The notes under the pieces were generated by a model. The model ran no database searches. It was given only the letters and a program-made list of their open reading frames with translations, and was not told the DNA's origin. Both the position numbers and the translations under genes were made by a program. From Trebouxia sp. TZW2008 (Eukaryota; Chlorophyta; Trebouxiophyceae; Trebouxiales; Trebouxiaceae), in the NCBI GenBank assembly GCA_002118135.1, contig BDIU01000353.1, positions 518 to 37,714 on the forward strand: 37,197 nt of DNA, in the 5' to 3' direction. This document shows, in pieces, positions 9,556 through 19,542 of the stretch; position 1 is the first letter of the stretch, and each line of letters opens with the position of its first letter.

Positions 9556-11452
9556 ATGCGGCCTTTCTTAGACCAGTTATGGCGCTGCGGCAACATCGCC
9601 ATGAACAGACAGGAAGCCAAGATTTTTGTTGGGGGACTGAACTGGTCTACCAGCGAAGAAAAGCTACGATCTTACTTCGAAAACTTTGGCTCAGTGCAAG
9701 AGGCGTTTGTCAGTTATGACAGACACACCGGCAGACCACGAGGATTCGGCTTTGTGGTGTTTGAGGACCCTCTCGTTGCTGACAAAGTGGTGTCCATACA
9801 GCACACTATAGACCGTCGAGAGGTGACACTTTCAGGGGAACTACGAGACTATCCTGCACGCCGCTCTCTCGGCAGCAGCTCTAACCCTCCTTGCCCTTCA
9901 GGTCGAAGCAAAGAAGGCTGTGCCTAAGGATGATCAGCCCACAGCGCGCTATGGAGGCGTGCAGCAAGCACAACGGACACGTAAAATTTTTGTTGGGGGC
10001 CTGGCTCCTTCTGTGGACGAGCTAGCCTTCCGGAAGTAAGTTTGCTGCTTGCAAAGCATGATGTTTGATCTGTGCATCGTACGCAACAAGCTGCAGACTG
10101 CTAAACAGTTCTGCGCTGCGTTGTTGGGGCAAGGGGTTCGATGGCAACATCCGCAGCTGTCTTAGCTTGTTCGCACCTGCCGCAGGTACTTCGAACAGTA
10201 TGGCTCAGTCGAGGATGCTGTTGTCATGTACGATCACGACAACAAACGGCCGCGAGGTTTCGGCTTTATCAGCTTCTACAGCGAGGAGGCAGTGGACCTT
10301 GTTCTTGCAAGTGGGGTCTGGAAAACTCTGCATGACAAGCCCATAGAGATCAAAAGGGCAGTTCCCAGAGATCAGATGCCACTGGGATCTCCATCTACGG
10401 CAGGCTCACGAAGTGCTCGCGGCTGGCCAGATGCAAGCAGAGGCATCCCCTCAGCCAGAGGCATGGCTTTTGGTCTCCAGGGACAGCCACTTCTCAGCCA
10501 AGTTTATGGTGGTTTGCGGCCACCATACGATCCATACGCAACACAGCAGGCAGCTGCAGCTTATGGAGACTTAGCCTCTGGTCTGAACCCCACCTCACTT
10601 GGTCTCAGCAACCTCGGTCACCTGACAGGCCTTTTGAATCAGCAGCAGCAGCAACAGCAGCAAGATGCTGGCGCTGCAACACAGCTCCCTCACAGCTTGC
10701 CCAACAGCCTGCCAAGCAGCTTTCAGCATCTGCACCAGCAGCATGTTGCTGGTCCTCTCCCAGGCAGTTTACCCAACCAAGGCTTGCCTGACTCACCCCA
10801 TGTGCCACAGCACTTCAGTCCAATCCCCTATCAGATGCCCCCCCATGCTGCACAGTACAACAGTCAGCAGCTGAACCACGTGGGTCAGCCCGCCGCACCA
10901 CAGCTGATGCCGCAGTCCACAGCTGCGGCTTTGGCCAGCCTAGGCTTAGGCGGTGACTTTGGCAACAAAGCCACTGGGCTGTTCAACAGCAACTTGTCCA
11001 CAGAGCACAGTGCGTCAAGCTTTGGTGGTCTGGACTTTGACAGGCGAATGGCAGCCACTATGGGAGGTCTGAGTCATGAGACCACATTCACTCATCCCTT
11101 TGAGACCACTGCTGCTTCCCCTCACAACAGCCCTCAGAGCAGTGGCCACAGCCAGCCAGATTCTGCTTCCCACCAGCAGAGTCAGAGTGTGAATCACCAT
11201 GAGGCGCCGTTTTCGTTGCATGGAAGCAACACACCACCTCCAACTGGCATGATGGCTTCGTACACGTCCTCACCTCAGACATTGCAATCTCCTTTTGCTG
11301 GTTCTGGTCAGTCGACAGGCACTGCCAACAGTCCCAAAACACCTGAAGCCAGTCAGTTGCTAAATGATCAGCTAGACATGCTGAGCTTGCAGGACAAGAT
11401 GTTTGTCAACAGCTATGGCAAGCAGCAGCGGCCCGTAGTCTCAGATGCATAG
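9556..11452 (+). CDS. two-RRM RNA-binding protein, Musashi/DAZAP1/hnRNP-like
   Basis: Exons 9556-9822, 9902-10035 and 10186-11452 join in frame to 555 aa. RRM1 spans about residues 21-92, with RNP2 KIFVGGL and RNP1 RGFGFVVF. RRM2 spans about residues 116-190, with KIFVGGLAP and RGFGFISF. The linker REVEAKKAVPKDD is typical of the Musashi/DAZAP1/hnRNP A-like group. The remaining about 350 residues are low complexity, rich in Q, S, P, H and N, with a run of eight Q at 10639-10663; such tails usually mediate condensation or partner binding. The protein probably binds mRNA in nucleus or cytoplasm; the target is unknown. The first in-frame ATG is 9556, and 9601 (MNRQEAK) would also keep RRM1 whole. 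Introns are short (79 and 150 nt). The family call is firm, the subfamily less so. Confidence 0.93.
10639..10663 (+). repeat. CAG/CAA microsatellite coding polyglutamine
   Basis: Repeated CAG with interspersed CAA encodes eight consecutive Gln in the low-complexity tail of the RRM protein. Such tracts expand by slippage; mixed CAA codons usually slow this. Confidence 0.9.
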
Positions 11453-12594
11453 ATGCAGTCTTGATGTCTCCAAGCACTTTCTTGTATGCCCTGCTTTTGT
11501 CTCTACAGCTTTGCATGTAGGCAGCCTTGTAGACATGCATGATCAGCATTGCGGCCTTCCGGCAGAGTGCTGCTACTATTTAGCAGCTTGCGTCGTAGAA
11601 TCATTTTTGTTCCTGAAAGCACCCTCAACAAATTTTGTTGGCTTTGTGTCAGATTCTCTAGTATCATTTTCTGTGCTGCCTGAGAGTTTGCAATGTAGGT
11701 ATGACATCTTGTGTGCCAGGCAGCAGGGTACTTTGGCCTGATGTGAATATGTGTGGGTGCCAATAGATCCTTATGGTACATATGACAATTTTAGCGCATT
11801 CACATAGCACTTCTGACTTACATTTAGCATGCCATTATTGGATTCTGGTTTTAAAAATTGGACAAAAACTCTCTGAGTAATGTCATGAGCTCGCACTGGT
11901 AGTTCAGCTTTGTCTGTTTGAACAATGTTCTCTTTTCATTGCCAGCCGCTTTGCTGTCCCAGTAGTTCTAACTAGGTAGCGCAACTTTCAGTAGAGGTAG
12001 CTGTGTTGTGAGAGCTTTGCCCTGAGTAGATGTCTGCTAGCGTGATTTGGGTTTTGGGCACATGCTCAAGAGGCGCTTGTGCCTGTGTAAAGTATTCAGG
12101 ATTGAGCACAAGTTGGCATCTTGAAACCAGCAAGCCACGATATTTTGAGAACGACAAGAGCACCCTGTCTGGGCTGAGCATGACCGCGCATTGCATGCTA
12201 CTTGGCCTTGAGGACTTGTGCTGTGTAAATGTGACGTATGCCTGCATCAAATTTTCATGAGATCTTTATTTACCTTCTCGCATCGAACTTGCACTGATTA
12301 CATGCGGCACACATGCTTGTCTACATGTGGCATCACGTAGCGCCAATCAAAGCTGCTGCTCATGATTTTTCCAAGTGGCCTGTTATTTCTTTCAGCATGC
12401 ATGAATGCAGCAGGATGTCGTTGTGGGCAGCGCCAAGTCATGGGCAGGATGCAGTGAAGTTGAGCATCAATACACATCATGTTTTTGCTGATTGTTGGTG
12501 TGGGCGGCGCTGCGCCATGGACAGGATGCAGAGAAGCTGAGCATCAATACATACTATATCTTTGCTGACATATATCATGTCTTTGCTGATTGAT
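11453..12594. other. convergent 3' flanks of the RRM and CHY genes
   Basis: No further gene is seen. Plus-strand TGTAA, the usual green-algal poly(A) signal, occurs at 12086-12090 and 12224-12228, giving the RRM gene a 3' UTR of 630-770 nt. A minus-strand TGTAA at 12298-12302 lies about 290 nt past the CHY stop. The two transcripts could end almost against each other. Confidence 0.4.
12417..12575. repeat. two-copy tandem repeat, about 80 bp, in CHY 3' UTR
   Basis: A segment beginning TTGTGGGCAGCGCC and running through GAGCATCAATACA to TTGCTGA recurs directly after itself with substitutions, at about 12420-12491 and 12498-12569. It lies just past the CHY stop codon on the minus strand, so it should be in the 3' UTR. 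Confidence 0.7.
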
Positions 12595-15500
12595 TCATCT
12601 GTCTGCCTTCTGACCCCGTTGCCGCCTTGCAGCGCCCGCTTTACCCACTCTTGTGGATTTCTTGCTGACAGATTTGTGCTTTGAGCCTCTGTACTTGGCT
12701 GCATCACGCCTGTCCATCATCTTCTTGTCCCGACAGCCCTCGCCACCCTGAACATCAGAAGCATGAGAGCATTCAGTCTGTTGACACTCGACTGTTGGGC
12801 TCACAAGCGGTGTCTCAATGCTTGTTGCTGAGCAACTGTCAGAGGGTCACAGGGTAGCGTCAAGGTTATAATGCTTATCTACTAGCCTCACCAGGTACGT
12901 CAAAGCTTACTGCTTCTGCCAAATTTAGCCTTGCTGCTGAGCAACATGCATCACAGGACAGCGTTGAGTGTGCCTTCTTACTAGTGGGCTCACAAAGGCA
13001 ATCAAAAGCTTGCTGCTTCTGTCAAGCTCAGTCTTATTGCTGAGCAACATGACCACAGGGATACACTGTTTCAATGGTGAGCATCATCCAGCATGGAAGC
13101 ATGAAGCCAATGCATCAACAACACCCTGCAAGCTATGTAAACAGGCATGCATGATGATACGCCGTGCCCAAACATGCAAAATTCCATATAAATTGATGCA
13201 CTAGCATCCAAACTCAACATTGTCTGACACGATTCTCTAAAATGACCCATTCAGGGCTGAATGTGATGCAGTAATGCCTACCTGCCAGTGTCTGGTGACA
13301 GCACCAATGGCTCCCTGTGTGCTGCGTGCAATGCAATTGTTGCAATGCTCGCTCAATGGCTGCTCAGTGGAACATCAGAAGTGTCTCTTCACAAAATGCA
13401 TCCAGATCTAGAGTTTCCTCCAAGAATGAACCATAACAGTCGAATTTTGCTGCAGAAACGCCCACCTGCCTGTGTCTTGTGACAGCACCAATGGCTCTCT
13501 GTGCGCTGCATGCATTGCGCTTGTTGCAATGCTTGCCCAGTGGCTGCTCAGGGGAGCAGCAGAACTCTCTCAACAGATTATGGCTAAGGAGCTTCACCTC
13601 CAGCAATAAACTGTACAGCGCTAACTCTGCAGTCGTGCCCATATGCCAGTGTCTGGTGACAGCAACAATGGCTACCTGTGCGCTGAGTGCAATGTGCTTG
13701 TCGCAATGGTGACAGCAACAACTTGTGAAGGGCTGCTTTTGCTGCAGTAATGCCCACCTGCCAATGTCTGGTAACAGCACCAATGGCCCCCTGTGCGCTG
13801 CGTGCAATGCGCTTGTTGCAATGCTTGCACTGCTCGCCCAGCGGCTGCTCAGTGGAGCAGTAGCCGCACACCATGCGCTGTGCCCACTTCATTTCATGGC
13901 CATCAGTCTGCTCCTCATGGCAAAGATCACAAGCAAAACGTCGCCCACAGCATGGGAAGCGTAGCCACCTGCACACACATACAGCTTGACATCAGCTGCT
14001 GCTGAGAAACAAAAAATTATAGATTTTGGATCTGCGGATAATAAAATGCAACGGCTTGGCAGAACGATAAACTCAAGGCAAAGTCAGACAGCCCACAAAC
14101 TTGATGCAAAGCTAGAAATGCTCAAGAAGCACAGTGCAGGATGTCCCTGGCATGGTTTTCACAAGTTCACTACTCTAATGCAACACTTACATTGCATTGG
14201 AATAAGACAATGGCAGCTATTTGGATTTGGCTGGATGTGCTCATGAGCACAGACAACAGGAGAGCTGCAAAGCCAGCGGAGCGCATGCAAGAGGGGCAGC
14301 ATGGCTGACGAACATGTATGAGAGAACATTTCTCACCGCATGGACCATGACACAAGTGAATGATTGCAGCACTGGGAGTGATGTAAAGGTCTTTGCCCAG
14401 CATTTTACAGCATAAAGCCATTTGCACCTGTGAGAATGGTGATAGTGCTTGCAGGTCCCCATGTGCGGCAAGGGCTGACCCACTACCAGGGCAGGTTCTG
14501 CTGCAGCCCTGCCCCTGGAGCCATGTGCCTGCTTCTGCCTCTGCTGCTTGGGTTGGTCATGGATACTGACCCTTGGTACAGCAGCAACAAAAGCAGCTGT
14601 CTGGAAGTTGACGCTCATGCTGGTGTGGCATGAGCTGCATGCACGATTGCTGGGCACGCCAACTTGTGTGTTCCTGCAAAGCTCACAGCCACATGAGGCC
14701 AGGCTTGGCTTGGGCAGGTACTGTGCTGCTCAGGGCGATTCTGCAAAGCGGATTTGCTGGACACTGCTGGCTGTTGTTCACATCATTGGTCCTCCACTTG
14801 ATCAGGATTAACTCGAGGTCATTCTTTGAGCTTGCTGAAAAGATTTTTTAAGACAGATAGCGCCCCATGCAGGCATGTGATGTAACAACACTTGCTATCA
14901 CAAAGCTTGATGACACAGCTTGTCAGTACAGAACTTGGACTGAACACATGGAGTTGATGCCCCTGCAATTGCAAGAAGTCATTGTCGGTTGCTACATGGA
15001 ACCAGGTAGGATGCCGTTTTCGTTTCAGTTGAAGGCGCAAATGGCTTTTGCCCTTGTGAGGTTGCTTGACCTCACCTGAGACTGGCTGCAGCACTGCAGT
15101 TGCTGCATTGCGCCGCCATGAGGCTGGGTAGCACGTCCAAAGGGCTACAGCCCTGAGCCCTAAGGCTGGCTAGCACATTGCTGTGAGCATGCACCAGGCG
15201 AGGCGTGAGGGATGCAGACCAGTCCTGATGGCAGTTGGAGCACTGGCTCGACACCTGAATGCTGCCTGCCCTGCCTTGCTGATTGCCGGATGCCACTGCG
15301 TCTGAGGCAAAGGCCATGTCTGCTGTAGCAGTGCACCTGCTGCAGACCATCTGCACCAGACATATCAAATTTGAGGTTGCATTTGAGGTGTGTCTAGGTG
15401 TGGGGCTGCAACCTGAATGCTGCCAGCTCTGCCTGGCTGGTTGCCAGATGCTATAGCATCTGAAGCAAAGGCCATGTCTGCTGTTGCAGTGTGCCTGCTG

Positions 15501-18500
15501 CAGACCATCTGCACCAGACACAGCAAACTTGAGGGTGCTGATATGTGTAGGTGTGGGGCTGCCTTGCTAGTTGCTAGATGCCACAGCGGCTGAAGCAAAA
15601 ACCATGTCGACTATAGCAGTCAGTGCGCCTGCTGCAGACCACCTGCACCGAATACAGCAAAGTTGAGGGTGCTGATATCTGTAGGTGTGGGGCTGCCTTG
15701 CTAGTTGCTAGATGCCACAGCGGCTGAAGCAAAAACCATGTCGACGGTAGCAGTCAGTGCGCCTGCTGCAGACCATCTGCACCAAACACAGCAAACTTGA
15801 GGGTGCTGATATGTGTAGGTGTAGCGCTGCAACCTGAATGCTGCCAGCTCTGCCTTGCTGGCTGCTGGATGCCACAGCGTCTGAAGCGAAGGCCGTGTCT
15901 GCTGCAGCAGTGCACTTGCTGCACACCATCTGCACCATACATACAGGAATGGAACGCTGGCGCGTCTTTCACTTGTAAAGAGGGTGCTATGATCTTGAAG
16001 TGTGGGCTCAGTCAGTGTTCGGTTCACGGGTTTGAATCTGAGCTCAATGCTGCTGACAACTGATCCAAATGCAATGTGTATGCAATATGTATGTGTGTTT
16101 GCACTGAGGATTACACCCCACAAATTCATCTGCATCTTCTGCAAACTCACAAAACAGTGCATTTGACAGGCACCACATCAAACAGCTGCTGCTCTTGTCA
16201 TGTACGGCTCAGGTCACTGATACAACAGCTGCTTTGTACCGCTGCAGCCTTTCTCATGACAATGGTTGTGCGCTGTTTGTGGAACAGCTGAAGAGCAGCT
16301 TGGCGAGCAGCTTGGCAGGCAGCTTGAGATACAGCTGCAGTTAGAAATGCTAACCTGTATGACTAGCTTCAAGGCTTCAAGGGCATCTACATTGTCTAGC
16401 CTCAGGTCTTGCAGCTGCAGCTGGATTGCATCTCTGTCTGGAGCATCTGAAGCAGCAGCAGCAGCACCTCCACAAACCGGAACACTGTTGCGCTGTAGCA
16501 TGCAGCCATGCCACATGCATGTACAGCAATGCATTGACAGCAGGCAAGATGTCAAACAGGAGACAAGTTGGTCAACTTTTGGTGTATACCATGCTATTCA
16601 CAGTACGTCAAAGTATAACAGAAGGGCAGGGATTGTACATAACAGCGCCATTTCACAACTGAGGGCTCAGACACAGCTTGTAATGTTGTAAGTTTGCATT
16701 GTTTGTCCTGGTTACCAAGCGATCAAGCAAGCGGGCTGACAGTGCCCACAGCAAAATGCTACTTTGCATTGAGCACCTGTGTGAGGCATGTCTTCAGCAT
16801 CAAATGATTCAGGCTGGTACTCGCTGTCTGAGGTGTGCTGTTCAGGGCCAGCGTAGCTTGCTGAGCTGTCCCACTGAGAGTCAGACCAGCCCTCTGATTC
16901 TTGCTCAGACGCTCCTGGATGGTGTGCATCAGACTCGCTTGCATCCAGATCAGCATGAGCTATGCTTCGGGCAATGTTGTCCACAGCATCAAGATCCAAG
17001 GCCTGTGTGTGGCCTTGAGCAGATGCTGGAGCTTGTGCATCTGATTTGCCTTGCTTACTAGCATCAGCAAGCTCTGCACGAGATGCTGCAGACCCAACTT
17101 CATGTGCTGTGGCTGTAAGATGATGTGCATTTTCTGCTGGATGATAAGATGAGGGAGGCGGCGCTTGTCTGACCCTGCCTGGGCCAGTCTGTGCCTCTAC
17201 CTGCCGGCGTCTCAAACCAGCTTCGAGCACAATGTCCTCAGCTTCATGGAACAGCATGCCAGCCCTGTTGTCAACGAAGCGCAGCAGCTGCTGAAAGGCA
17301 GCAGGCCGTTCTGCATGCTGATCAGCCTCTGCAGCAATGAGCTGGTTGGCAACACTGCTGCCAGCCTGACTGATGTTCTGCTGCTCAGGCTGAAGCTGCA
17401 AGCTGAAAGAGCGCTGTTCTGGGTAGCTGCCACAATCAAGCTGACCGTGGAGATGCAGACTCTGTGATGAGTCCCAAGCAGGATCAGTGGGCTGCATTGT
17501 CAATGTGAATGTGCATGTCCCAGTGGGGTGAAAGGCAGGGGTATGGGTCCCCTCAACCTGACTATCAGCTGTGGATGTAGGCGAGCTGAGCATAACGAGG
17601 CTGCTGCCGTAGCGGCGCTGCATGTAAGTCAGCGCAGCAGTTGCTGCATGAATGACTGGCCTGCTGGTCACTGGCCTTGCTGATCTGATCTGCCCTGCAC
17701 TCCTGCTGGTGCTGTGTGGTGCCTTTTGAGAGCTGCCCGGAGCCGTCTCACTGCTGTGTACAGGCAATGCTGATGAGCTGGAAGCACGTGATTCCTGTGT
17801 TGTTGACTGGCTGTTGACAAGTGGCTCACTTTTGGCAATAGCAGCAACATGAGCATCCACTTGAACCTGGTTGTCTGGGTTGACAATTGCATAGCGTCTG
17901 ATGGTGGCTCCATCAGCATTGACGCTTTGATAGGGCTCCAAAAGCTCTGGAATAGATGTGATAAGTGGCACAAAGTTCTGCTGGAGGTGTTCAAATATGG
18001 CACTGAGGTGCAGTGTGTTACCTTTGCCTGCAGCAGGCATGTAGCTGAACTGTTGAGCAATGCACACAGCTTCTTTGAGCCAGCCTAGTGCCTCAGTGAC
18101 TCAGGCATCTTCTTGTCAAGGAGCAATGATCAAAGCATGCAAGGATTTTGTCAAGCAGCAATCTTCAAAGCATGTGTAGATCTTGTGCTGCAATACAGTG
18201 CATTAGGCAAGAACCTTGCTGATGTGTATTGTGTTGCTGCTCGATACAACAACCTGGAATTGGTGACATTGGATGGAAAAATCATGAGACAGGAGCTCTG
18301 CCTCACAAGCAACATGAGCATTGCCTGACCTTCATGGGGGGTACCAGTCCGTTGCCACTTGTGATGCAACTGCTGAGCAATGCTGTGCTGCAGCTTTGTG
18401 GGCAGGTCTGGGCTTCTCACATCCACTGTGACTGCAGAGTACAGTGACCACATGAAAGTTGGTGTATTCACTACATTGCCATGCATATCAACGGTTTGCT

Positions 18501-19069
18501 GATGCTGGGCTGACTGTCCATAATTGAGGACAGCTTTGTGATTGTGCAGGATTTCCAGACACAGACTGCATACCAGCATGATTGCTAGATCCATTCTCCC
18601 TGGTGGTGGCCTGCACAGTGACCAAAGCCTGCATACAAGCACAGTCTCGCTCTGGAACAGCGCATACCAAAGCTGTACACAATCAGATGCAGGACTGATA
18701 GTGGCGTTGCTGTTGCATGTTCATGGCATAGAATTGCTGCAAACAAGTGCTTACTTTGACAGTGCTGATGTCGTACGCCTCAGCAGAATCTGGAGCATTC
18801 ATGGTCAATGTCAGCAGAACGGGGAAGGGTGCATTAGCCTCAGTGGCAGGAGTCTTCTTGAGATGAAGCTGTGAACCATACTGTGCTTTCAAAGCCAGTA
18901 GCTCTGCCTGCCAACACCATATGCATGCTCACACACCACAAGATGCACATCACTTGCTGTAAAAGAAATATGACGCATTCTGGGCGCTGCTGCAGCATCC
19001 AAGTCCCATGCCAAACAAGGCGCAGTCAGTTCACACCTGAAGGTCCTCCAGCTTGTTGCGAGACTGCAT
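12595..19069 (-). CDS. RWD-like / CHY zinc finger protein
   Basis: Exons 19037-19069, 18755-18907, 18330-18513, 16777-18027, 16355-16446, 15076-15350, 14428-14673, 13758-13968 and 12595-12747 all join in phase to 865 aa. The start MQSRNKLEDLQ leads into a short coiled segment and an RWD-like region (about 12-180). Residues about 200-540 are Ser/Ala/Gln/Glu-rich and probably disordered. A Cys-pair region follows (MVCSRCT, CSNCHQ, QCSNC, CSSCH). The CHY finger (about 735-800) has GTCKHYHHSHR, FPCCGRRFACDLCHEE, GHEMKW and VCGYC...CKHC. The tail HWQGGEGCRDKKMM is typical of this family, and the C-terminus is very basic. CHY proteins of this layout are widespread in eukaryotes; I cannot name a proven function and infer only zinc binding. 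Introns carry many exon copies. The gene is divergent from the PPR gene. Confidence 0.85.
12820..13060. repeat. intronic tandem repeat, about 105-bp period
   Basis: The block containing TTGCTGAGCAAC, a CACAGG motif, TACTAG, GGCTCAC and AAAGCTTACTGCTTCTG recurs two to three times with drift in the last intron of the CHY gene. It does not resemble the neighbouring exons, so it is a plain tandem repeat, separate from the exon copies. Confidence 0.65.
13265..13710 (-). repeat. three degenerate copies of the 3' part of CHY exon 8
   Basis: Copies at 13265-13374, 13449-13559 and 13628-13710 resemble 13742-13860, the donor-side half of the exon with EQPLGEQCKHCNKRI to AVTRHWQ. On the minus strand the first keeps a donor (CAG|GTAGGC), the second keeps CAG|GTGGGC, and in the third the site has changed to CATATG. 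None contains the upstream CHEE/HEM part, so none could replace the real exon. All lie in the following intron (12748-13757). Confidence 0.9.
15406..15945 (-). repeat. four tandem copies of the 5' part of CHY exon 6
   Basis: Units near 15406-15520, 15553-15650, 15687-15785 and 15819-15945 repeat the first about 96 nt of the exon at 15255-15350, encoding MVCSxCTAxADxAFASDA and the end GRAGSIQ. The spacing is 134-152 bases. Units 15413-15508 and 15834-15929 each keep a GTGCAG acceptor, a CAG|GTTGCA donor and an open 32-codon frame. The two middle units are nearly identical to each other, frame-broken and lack the donor end. All lie in the upstream intron. Confidence 0.92.
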
Positions 19070-19542
19070 GCTTTAGTCAGTGATCTAACTCGATCAGTGA
19101 AGTGCGGGTCAAAGGCTTGAGCCAACAAGAAGGACCAGCAGCACTTGCAATGGGGAACTATGTCTGGTCGAACGCTCAGCTCAGGCCTCATCTGCACGAC
19201 GGTGGTAACCACAGCACAAGCAGAGCACATGTTCATGCATGTTCAAAGGGCAGTGGGAATCTGAAAGCACTTCCAGTTTGTCTAGGGTCAGATCTAGGGT
19301 TGAGCCTGGGGTTGAGCTTGTTCCAGAAGAAATCGCCTATGCCGACGCTGCAAGCGGCCACGCCAGCTCGTCATGACTCAGCAGTCGACAGCTTCGTAGT
19401 AACCCTAATGCGTAATTGCGGATATGGCACAGTGTAGTTTACGGCAGTCCATACAGTTGCGAAACCCTGCTTTGAGTCTGTGATCTCGTGGAAAGTTCCA
19501 ACTTGACAAGTTCTCCTGCGGCTCTGGTCGCTGTCAGGCACC
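19070..19542. promoter_or_regulatory. divergent promoter region, CHY (-) and PPR (+)
   Basis: Start codons at 19069 (-) and 19543 (+) are about 470 bases apart, so the region must contain both leaders and promoters. GGTCAGATCTAGGGTTGAGC and a related GGGTTGAGC follow each other near 19286-19318 as a short direct repeat. I see no clear TATA element. Confidence 0.5.

Noticed and set aside
14676..14720. CGCELC segment as an extra zinc-binding part of the CHY protein
   Set aside because: The phase needed from exon 6 is met only by the TTTGCAG acceptor at 14674, which leaves this segment in the intron.
15255..15945. Regularly spaced repeats resembling a CRISPR array
   Set aside because: Units are about 95-130 bp with splice sites and exon similarity, and the genome is eukaryotic.
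16020..16045. TTCACGGGTTTGAATCTGA, resembling a tRNA T-arm
   Set aside because: No matching acceptor stem, D-arm or anticodon arm could be drawn around it.
17165..17467. Plus-strand 100-codon frame
   Set aside because: It is antisense to the long disordered exon of the CHY gene.
19283..19310. TCTAGGGT words resembling telomeric repeat
   Set aside because: Only two imperfect words are present, without a tract.
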